Source of the DNA: Doryteuthis pealeii
Lineage: Eukaryota > Mollusca > Cephalopoda > Myopsida > Loliginidae
Assembly (NCBI GenBank): GCA_023376005.1
Contig: CM042160.1
Location: 86,650,248-86,714,247 of the forward strand
DNA length: 64,000 nt
Reading direction: 5' to 3'
Part shown: piece by piece, positions 58,501 through 64,000 of the stretch
How the letters are laid out: the number at the start of each line of letters is the position of its first letter
Position numbering within the stretch: position 1 is the stretch's first letter
Notes under the pieces: generated by a model
What the model saw: the letters and a program-made list of their open reading frames with translations, nothing else
The model's database searches: none
Told to the model about the DNA's origin: nothing
Translations under genes and position numbers: made by a program

Positions 58501-58884
58501 CCGGAAAGGGAAATAGGAAAGTTGTTGAGGTCTGATGGTCAAAAATGCATAAATCCACTTTACACTATTTCTTATGGGGAAATAGTTTCAGTTTTCAAAC
58601 AAATCAGTTCTAGAACATAATTTTGTAATGAATCATGTTCAAGAATCAAGGTTCCACTGTCAGTCATTTTAACTGAATTTTGGTAAAATTATTTAAAAGA
58701 AGAGAATGAGAAGAGAATAATTTAGCATTTCAATTCTTAAAGAATTAAGAAGCAAAAGAATTAAAAAGACCAACTTACCTAAACTGATAGAAAATTCATA
58801 GAATTCTTTGAGTTTTAGTACCATTGGATAGACAGCCGACCAAGCATTTTCCTGGTGTTCTTCATTCTGAGGGAAAGAAATGGC
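49403..58884 (-). CDS. CYRI: CYRI (FAM49), partial gene, copy B
   Basis: Exons 58,884-58,779, 54,050-53,914, 52,997-52,923 and 49,525-49,403 repeat the copy A model exactly: same lengths, phases, splice sites and, by eye, every coding base. Introns are 4.7, 0.9 and 3.4 kb, the first being shorter mainly because of its smaller polypurine tract. Unchanged exons within diverged introns are expected of two alleles of one functional gene. Terminal exons are again missing. Confidence 0.93.
49781..50002 (-). mobile_element. tRNA-derived SINE, family 1, copy B
   Basis: Counterpart of 17,919-18,140 with a few substitutions (for example CCTTTGGGAAAGG, against CCTTTCGGAAAGG in copy A). Confidence 0.85.
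50155..50240 (+). repeat. Repeat R2, copy B
   Basis: Counterpart of 18,285-18,400: GCTACCCAGCATCACCCGGG, TAGAGGGGGATTTTTTTAAG. Confidence 0.7.
50944..51022 (-). mobile_element. SINE family 2 head fragment, copy B
   Basis: Counterpart of 19,346-19,425. It marks the empty site: the full SINE of copy A is absent just upstream. Confidence 0.8.
51484..51620 (+). repeat. Repeat R1, copy B
   Basis: Counterpart of 19,862-19,995. Confidence 0.7.
52072..52280 (+). repeat. Repeat R1, second copy in block B
   Basis: Counterpart of 20,441-20,660, again directly upstream of the LINE tail. Confidence 0.7.
52340..52755 (+). pseudogene. LINE ORF2 C-terminal remnant, copy B
   Basis: Counterpart of 20,720-21,136, with the same in-frame stop in the first block and the same C-x2-C-x12-H finger. 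One base is lost at the CAGCAGCCCAGAAAGC site relative to copy A, so the frames before the finger differ. Confidence 0.85.
52923..52997 (-). CDS. CYRI: CYRI exon about residues 147-171, copy B
   Basis: 75 bases as in 21,308-21,382, with the Rac1-binding Arg pair in NDFSYYRR retained. Confidence 0.95.
53914..54050 (-). CDS. CYRI: CYRI exon about residues 101-146, copy B
   Basis: 137 bases as in 22,255-22,391. The intron side of the donor has gained A/T runs (53,838-53,905) without touching the GTGAGAGC donor. Confidence 0.95.
54185..54475. mobile_element. Fold-back element with hammerhead-like core, copy B
   Basis: Counterpart of 22,480-22,830. The core is CTGAAGAA, GGTT, twelve bases, GGCC and GAAA. 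Confidence 0.65.
54531..54758 (+). pseudogene. LINE ORF2 C-terminal tail, copy B
   Basis: Counterpart of 22,872-23,105. More decayed: the frame breaks around the TTTTTTCTCACATAAAAAAC stretch and the terminal TAG is CAG. Confidence 0.75.
54955..55198. mobile_element. hAT-like MITE, copy B
   Basis: Counterpart of 23,300-23,558, with termini GGACCATATGAC and GTCATATGGTCC (exactly inverted here) and the 8-bp duplication CCATTGTT at 54,947-54,954 and 55,199-55,206. The right arm has a short deletion relative to A (TCTTTATGAAAAACGTG region). Confidence 0.82.
55722..56317. repeat. Polypurine tract in CYRI intron, copy B (0.6 kb)
   Basis: Same locus as 24,051-26,072 with identical flanks (AGGTTGAGG before, GGGAATGTAG after), but only 596 bp, with a different unit mix (GAAGAAAAAA, AAAATGAAG) from the GAGAAAAA type of copy A. 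Confidence 0.97.
56935..57609. repeat. Second polypurine tract with GACAAG minisatellite, copy B
   Basis: About 675 bp of GA-rich sequence. Between 57,367 and 57,540 the unit GAGACAAGGAGAGAGAAA is repeated about nine times, and AAATAAAGAGAAAGAGAA repeats occur at 57,090-57,185. Copy A has about 400 bp and lacks both expansions. Confidence 0.95.
57985..58210. mobile_element. Fold-back remnant with CTGAAGAAGG motif, copy B
   Basis: Counterpart of 27,470-27,690; the minus-strand core is CTGAAGAAGGCCGGAGGGCA then CATCGGCAGAAACG. Confidence 0.6.
58779..58884 (-). CDS. CYRI: CYRI exon about residues 66-100, copy B
   Basis: 106 bases as in 28,260-28,365, same acceptor and donor. Confidence 0.93.
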
Positions 58885-59139
58885 CTGGAACAAGAGAAAA
58901 GAATCAGAATAAGAATCTATATCTCTATATCTCTCTCTATATATATATATATATCACACACGCACACAACTTAAGAGAATGTTTTGTGTCAGCTTCAGAA
59001 CCGTTTGTCTTTGCGTTTCATAATTTCGAACAATCTAAGAACACTAGTTTTTCACTCAGCATTTTTAGGTGGATTGATCAACAAAAGACTCTCACAATGT
59101 TCTTATTATCTGTGATAAATTTTTTTTCCTTAAAACAAA

Positions 59140-59188
59140 AGCCCTGAAGAAGATCTACTAAACAGATTGAAACACTGCAGCATTGGCT
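59140..59188 (+). ncRNA. Hammerhead-like motif, copy B
   Basis: Counterpart of 28,639-28,687 with AGCC, CTGAAGA, ATCT/AGAT hairpin, GAAAC, and GGCT. The cleavage triplet is ATT instead of GTT. Confidence 0.35.
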
Positions 59189-59246
59189 GAATAAACATCA
59201 CTCATTTTATGAACCTGTGTTTTTTCAATTTTTCACTATTTTACAT

Positions 59247-59307
<61 letters not shown>

Positions 59308-59775
59308 TTACATACATATACATGAATATTTATTTTTTAATTTAGAAAAAATTAAAAATTAAAAAATATCACAAATATACCTTTATGAAAACAATATAAT
59401 TTTCAATCTTTTAATCATTAGAAAGAATTAATGATATCCCAATATATACTTATGAAAAAATTTTTTTAAATTCTTTTAAACAAAAAAAAAAAATTAATTA
59501 AAAAAAAAAAAATTAAAAATCAAAAGATTAAAAAATATTGCAAAAATACATTGTTATAAAAAAACATGCATATATGATACAAGGGCCCCCCATCCTACTG
59601 AATATACAAGCCACCCACCCCCACACCTCTCAAAAAAGTTGTGTTCCTATATAAAACAATTTTAAAATCAAAATGAGATAAAGTATCGGAGGAATTATCA
59701 TTGATTTAAACAGGGAAATATTTTTGAGTTTCCTCATGACCCCACCTCCCTGCTAAAATTTGCATGATATCATCA

Positions 59776-60000
59776 CACCTTCAAGATTGAAAGATCTGGC
59801 CTCCAAACAGATAGGGTTGGCGAGACGCCTGCCGCACAGGAGCAAAGCAGCTCAACATTGAGATAAACAGTACTGCAGAGTGACAACATCTTCGTTGTCA
59901 TGAACAACCAAATGTAGATGGGAATTTTCCCTGCAATGTGTGTGACCGCATCTGCAAGTCCAGAATTGGACTAATGAGCCACCAGAGGGTTCACAACTGA
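59776..60000 (+). pseudogene. LINE zinc-finger tail remnant, copy B
   Basis: Counterpart of 29,265-29,489. The finger frame 59,926-60,000 is the same, ending in TGA. Confidence 0.75.
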
Positions 60001-60053
60001 AGATATTGAGTGACGTCATTGTCGTCTGCGACGGACTTACAAAAGAAAGAAAA

Positions 60054-60107
<54 letters not shown>

Positions 60108-60114
60108 ATTTTTT

Positions 60115-60310
60115 CAAGTTTTCTGGCTAACTTTTTAATATTTGGGTGGAATTCGTGGATTAGTCCACCAAAATTTATATCCTGAGCAAAACTGGAACAC
60201 ATCACCCCTGAGGATGGCACTTCGAAGTGCCAAAAGTACTCAGGACATGAACTTTGGTGGACTAATCCACGAATTCCACCCAAATATTAAAAAGTTAGCC
60301 AGAAAACTTG
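60115..60310. mobile_element. Fold-back element with CTGAGGA hairpin, copy B
   Basis: Counterpart of 29,602-29,794, with cleaner arms: CAAGTTTTCTGGCTAACTTT is exactly inverted at the end. The loop has CTGAGGA, then the 18-base self-complementary hairpin and AAAG. Confidence 0.75.
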
Positions 60311-60359
60311 AATGTAATAATACTACTAGAGTTCAAATTCTTATTACAATGTTGCAGTA

Positions 60360-60590
60360 GAGGCGCGTTGTCTAATGGTTAGAGTCATAGGAAATGGACT
60401 CATCGACCAGAGTTCAATTCCTGGACAAAGCTATTAACATTTCATATAGCGCTAATACCCTTGGGAAAGGTAAGAATCCAATTTTCCATCCAGCTATGGG
60501 CAAAAAGCAGGGTGGACTGGGCTCTTTAACCATGACTAGGTAACCAGTCTAGAAGGAAAACTCTAAATTCAAACCTGTTAAACTCTGCTA
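60360..60590 (+). mobile_element. tRNA-derived SINE, family 1, copy B
   Basis: Best-preserved copy: GGCGCGTTGTCTAATGGTTA, box B AGAGTTCAATTCCTGG, TTTCATATAGCGCTAATACC, CCAGCTATGGGCAAAAAGCA, AACTCTAAATTCAAACCTG. A facing tRNA-like head lies at 60,600-60,690 on the minus strand. Confidence 0.85.
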
Positions 60591-60871
60591 GAGAAATTGA
60601 CCTTGTGTCACATCCTGCTCGTTGGTAAATATATATTACTATGTTTTGCAGTCAAACACATTAACCACTACGCCACTGGACCCCCCCCTCGACTAAAGAA
60701 TTTGGAGAAGACCTGTTAAAACAGCTGCTGAGAGTAAGCACCAAGAAAGATACACTCACATAATATCTCCGAGTCAATCATGTGCAAATTATAAAATGAA
60801 ACGCAGATAAATGCACACAGTGATGAGTAGACGGCGTTGAAGAGGAACAATTTTGATATACCACTTGCATG

Positions 60872-60872
<1 letters not shown>

Positions 60873-60918
<46 letters not shown>

Positions 60919-61109
60919 GGGGGGGGTTTATACCTTTCCACGTCATAGGAAAGCTGCCAAAAGCACTGTGGAATGCAAGGATACCTGTAGAGGTGATCAC
61001 GGTAAGGTGCAGGGGGGTTTTGGAGAGATGTTGATAGAATATCACAGGAAAGCACATGTGTTAAAAATCAACCTAATTATTTTGGTCAAACAGCAAATAA
61101 ATGCAGAGA

Positions 61110-61168
<59 letters not shown>

Positions 61169-61256
61169 AGACATGCCGAAGTAATTGTTAATGGACGTAT
61201 AAAATATTCAGGTGTAACTAAGAACTGACAGGTGGGAAAGCATCAACGAATATCAA

Positions 61257-61310
<54 letters not shown>
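60873..61310. repeat. TA microsatellites around a unique block
   Basis: TA runs at 60,873-60,915, 61,110-61,166 and 61,260-61,309 with intervening sequence containing AATACCTGTAGAGGTGATCA-like words. Frames here (60,716-61,228) are repeat translations. Confidence 0.85.
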
Positions 61311-61311
<1 letters not shown>

Positions 61312-61496
61312 TCAAGTTTACATACAAATATCAAATAACATGTTTATTGCAAAGAAATAAAAAAAAATAAAGAAACACTTGAACATTTTTTAGAATCATA
61401 CCCCCCCACTTCACTTGACAAAGATCTGTATTACTTAATTCTTTATGCATTAAAAGGTTTCATTTTTGGAGTGGAGGCGCTTATAATGCAACTAGC

Positions 61497-61790
61497 AGCG
61501 GCTACCCGGCGTCGCCTGGGTAGAGGGGATTTTTTAAAGTTAGTCCCACAGATCCATTATTACTGAATAGTGATTTAAGAGTTAAAACAAAACAAACTCA
61601 AAAATCACTTTAATAGTTTCATTTCTCTGAATTTTTTAGATAATTTGTATTATTCGGACTATTGTCCTCATCTTTATTGTTATCTATTTAATTTATTATC
61701 TGTTAGCCATTTATTGATAAATCCTTATAGGAATTGGGCTCTGGACTTAGAAAATTTTCAACAGGATGTTAAGAGTTAATCCGCTTCCTT
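61497..61790 (+). repeat. Repeat R2 and adjoining repeat, copy B
   Basis: GCGGCTACCCGGCGTCGCCT, then TTAGTCCCACAGATCCATTA. 61,650-61,700 has GGACTATTGTCCTCATCTTT. 61,700-61,780 matches the repeat at 660-747. Confidence 0.7.
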
Positions 61791-61986
61791 GTGAAACTTA
61801 ACCCCATACAGCAAATATCACATTTAAAAAGATTTCAGATTTTGGCTAAGAAAAAATTCCTTAGACTCTTGGTTCTTCTAATCTTGGTCTATCTGATTAC
61901 AATCTATTTCAGGGTTTGCTTCTCCGCCACCCCCCCCCGAAACTACCTTTGCAAGATTATTTTCCTCCAAACCAAAAGAGGGAGAG

Positions 61987-62215
61987 TTCCTGTGGCATAG
62001 CGGATAAAGCACTTGATTGTGACATCATAGTAAGTGAGTTCAAACTCCAGTCATGCTATTACTTTCAGATAGTAATAGTCTGAAGACTTGAGAAAAGTAT
62101 GAACAACCTTCATCTTACCAGCTATGGGCTAAATAGCACCACTACTGTTCTTCTACAAGGATGGCTTTGGCATCAAATAACCCACAAAGGTTGATATGCC
62201 ATTAAACAAAGAAAC
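61987..62215 (+). mobile_element. tRNA-derived SINE, family 3, copy B
   Basis: GTGGCATAGCGGATAAAGCA (box A), GTGAGTTCAAACTCC (box B), CCAGCTATGGGCTAAATAGC, and tail TTCTACAAGGATGGCTTTGG to TTGATATGCCATTAAA. The body phrase CCAGCTATGGG is shared with family 1, so the families may share a domain. Confidence 0.8.
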
Positions 62216-62404
62216 CAAACCAACATGGATCATTGAAAAAAGATTATTGATAAAGATAGAGCCTATGTCACTAAGTTTTAGAATAATTTTTACGATCTTA
62301 TATTTCAGTTGTTCTCAACCAGGGTCCACATGGACCCCCTAGACATTTTTGTTTGATTCATTCTTGTTGGGTATTCAAAATTATTTTTTTAACCCATTTT
62401 TTTT

Positions 62405-62500
62405 GTATCATTTGGACTATTGTCTTCATCTTTATTGTTATCTGTACAACGTTTCGGCTGATGTGCCCTCCGGCCTTCTTCAGGTATTTCTTATCATCGG
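62405..62500 (-). repeat. CTGAAGAAGG-type hammerhead-like repeat, copy B
   Basis: On the minus strand: CTGAAGAAGGCCGGAGGGCA, CATCAGCC, GAAACGTTGTACAG. GGC and GCC pair immediately before GAAA. It continues with ATAACAATAAAGATGAAGAC, shared with the other members. Confidence 0.65.
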
Positions 62501-62557
62501 AAGCCATACAGAACTTTGAACCCAACCTTAATTTCAATTTTTTTTTTTTTAACCCAT

Positions 62558-62710
62558 AGATGGGACCCTAACACGTACTACCACTCTGGGTCATAGTAGA
62601 GCTGCAAGTAATGGCAATAAAGTGGTACTGTATACTCGCCAGAGCTCCAGAATTGGAACTTCATCACAAGATTCAGTTTAGTATCCTACACAGGACATTA
62701 GCAGAATTAT
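62558..62710 (+). repeat. Repeat R1, copy B
   Basis: CCCATAGATGGGACCCTAAC, TACTACCACTCTGGGTCA, GGAACTTCATCACAAGATTC. The clean counterpart of 32,050-32,230. Confidence 0.7.
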
Positions 62711-63077
62711 TTAATAATATGCAAATCACATGCTTTTCACTTTATATTTTCATCAAAACTAAAAAAAAAAAAAAAAAAGTCTTAAAAGGTCGATAAATCC
62801 GTACAAACAACTTTATTCTGCTTGACCGGAATTGATTAGGACGACCAGTCTCTTTTCAATACCCAAAGTAAATAATTAATCAATTTGGACTCCCTCCTCC
62901 TCCTACCATCCTTTTGTACTCCCTCCTACCATCTTTGCAATCAAGTCCAACCTATTTGCTGGAAGACTGACGCTGATTATCGAAAAACGTTCTGATTCCC
63001 TTAATAAAAAATTTAAAATGTTGTTATGGTGCCAAAATTATAAAAGAGTTATTCTATGAATCAATCTTTCTGGCATG

Positions 63078-63420
63078 ATTGGTTGGTTGGATTTTATGGC
63101 ATGTGAACCCTTGTTGGGTTATTTTATGCTGAAGTTTGTTTTATTCATTCTTGTTGGGTGGGTTGGTTGCTTTATGGCATATCAACCCTCTTCAGGGCAT
63201 TTAATGCCGAATCAAGTCATTTTGATATCAGGTTGATTACAATACCTGTTATTGCTTAAATGGTCACCCATATAAGTACATTCTTGTTGGGTATTCAAAT
63301 TTGTTTCAAAAACACATTTTTTAAGATATATTTAACCTATAGATGTGAAATATAACAGGTACTACCCTTCCAGGTCAGAGTTGACTAAGGAGTAATGGCC
63401 AAGGTACTTCACATTGCATT
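63078..63420 (+). repeat. SINE-type tails and R1 fragment, copy B
   Basis: 63,078-63,170: GGTTGGTTGGATTTTATGGC, CTTGTTGGGTTATTTTATGC. 63,175-63,270: ATGGCATATCAACCCTCTTC, TTTAATGCCGAATCAAGTCA. 63,345-63,415: an R1 fragment with ATAACAGGTACTACCCTTCC. Confidence 0.65.
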
Positions 63421-63500
63421 AAAATAACGGTTTCTGATGTGAGCAAAAAAACCTGCATTCCATGAATAAGTGTTTAACAGTCAAAAAGTCTTGAAGAAAC
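63421..63500 (-). pseudogene. LINE ORF2 tail fragment (minus strand)
   Basis: On the minus strand it reads [13 protein letters not shown], the same C-terminal knuckle as the LINE at 22,872, with a one-base frame break after it. The sequence further 5' on the minus strand (to about 63,840) contains no block that I can assign. Noisy counterparts lie near 32,985 and, inverted, 38,130. Confidence 0.6.
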
Positions 63501-64000
63501 TGCCAATTCAATCATGTGGGTGCCAGGTGGTCTAAGGATTGGTAGCAGGTTTCGAGCAATTAGTCTTAGAGGTCTGTATCTTGATGGACAGCAACAGTCT
63601 AAACAGGTGTGTGGGTGATGAAGGCAGAACACTAAGATCATGCTCCAAGCCATAGAAGAAAATCGGGCAAGTAGAATCAAGAGTATTGTGAGACGACCTG
63701 TTCTGCGTTCTGCACAATGTCTAGACCCCAAAACGTTGTGATATTCTGTGCTGGCCGATTTGAAGGGCGCAAGTCAGAGACAGGTTCACAAAGATTAAAA
63801 CAAACAACAACTACAAAGTTTGTAAACAAGACGCGGATGGAAGAAGGGGGTCTGTGATACTTTAGAAATCTATCTCAACTGGCTGGCTACTGACTTCACT
63901 TGTTGTGGATTCTGGGCTAACTACTGCTACCGACGTTAACACCTCTAGGGCCCGGGGTTGACTGCCTAAGTGCTGGAGTTTATCTGAATTTATATAGAAT
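63501..64000. other. Unassigned sequence at window end
   Basis: Moderately GC-balanced sequence, collinear with 33,040-33,557. The minus-strand frames 63,474-63,731 match no family that I know. Some one-base irregularities suggest reduced sequence quality. Confidence 0.5.

Larger units (their letters stand above)
41806..64000. repeat. Copy B of the duplicated block
   Basis: Collinear with 10,205-about 33,557 and running off the window end. Relative to A it lacks the SINE at 19,090 and the fold-back at 15,836, has an expanded 29-bp minisatellite, a shorter first polypurine tract and a longer second one. The four CYRI exons show no base difference that I can find. Confidence 0.9.

Noticed and set aside
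10205..64000. Genuine recent tandem gene duplication of CYRI
   Set aside because: Possible, but the 100-N gap, the fold-back contig end and allele-like differences make a haplotype duplication more likely; coverage would decide.

Overview
This is AT-rich, intron- and repeat-dominated animal DNA. The only protein-coding gene I can identify is CYRI (FAM49), a metazoan Rac1-binding regulator of Scar/WAVE, on the minus strand. Four consecutive exons are readable with perfect splice phase, and together they encode 147 residues from the middle of the protein. Everything else is tRNA-derived SINEs, decayed non-LTR retrotransposon (LINE) 3' ends, terminal-inverted-repeat and fold-back elements, microsatellites, a minisatellite and very long polypurine tracts. 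The repeat style suggests a lophotrochozoan, most likely a mollusc, but that is inference. No bacterial-type genes, operons or CRISPR arrays are present.

Layout. 1-10,200: unique repeat-rich flank (SINEs, a fold-back, a compound inverted repeat, AT-rich filler). 10,205-about 29,600: copy A of the CYRI region, with exons at 28,260-28,365, 22,255-22,391, 21,308-21,382 and 17,521-17,643 in transcript order. About 29,600-41,625: a giant palindrome centred near 35,526, whose two roughly 6-kb arms are the same DNA read forwards and then backwards with many single-base indels. 41,694-41,793: exactly 100 N, a conventional gap of unknown size. 41,806-64,000: copy B, collinear with 10,205-about 33,557, with the four CYRI exons unchanged at 58,779-58,884, 53,914-54,050, 52,923-52,997 and 49,403-49,525.

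The simplest reading is two haplotype contigs placed in tandem across a gap. The end of the first contig appears to be one unpolished long read that turned back on itself. Copies A and B differ as alleles do: identical coding exons, scattered intron SNPs and indels, and large length differences in tandem repeats (polypurine tract about 2.0 kb versus 0.6 kb; 29-bp minisatellite 2 versus 14 copies). A SINE and a fold-back element are present only in A.

The most interesting biology is a recurrent class of fold-back elements. Many carry a hammerhead-ribozyme-like core (CTGANGA, a short hairpin, then GAAA), in several cases with base changes that keep the hairpin paired. This fits hammerhead-bearing Penelope-like elements or retrozymes, and may include unclassified families. 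The CYRI 5' exons (about residues 1-65) and 3' exons (after about residue 212) were not found in the window.
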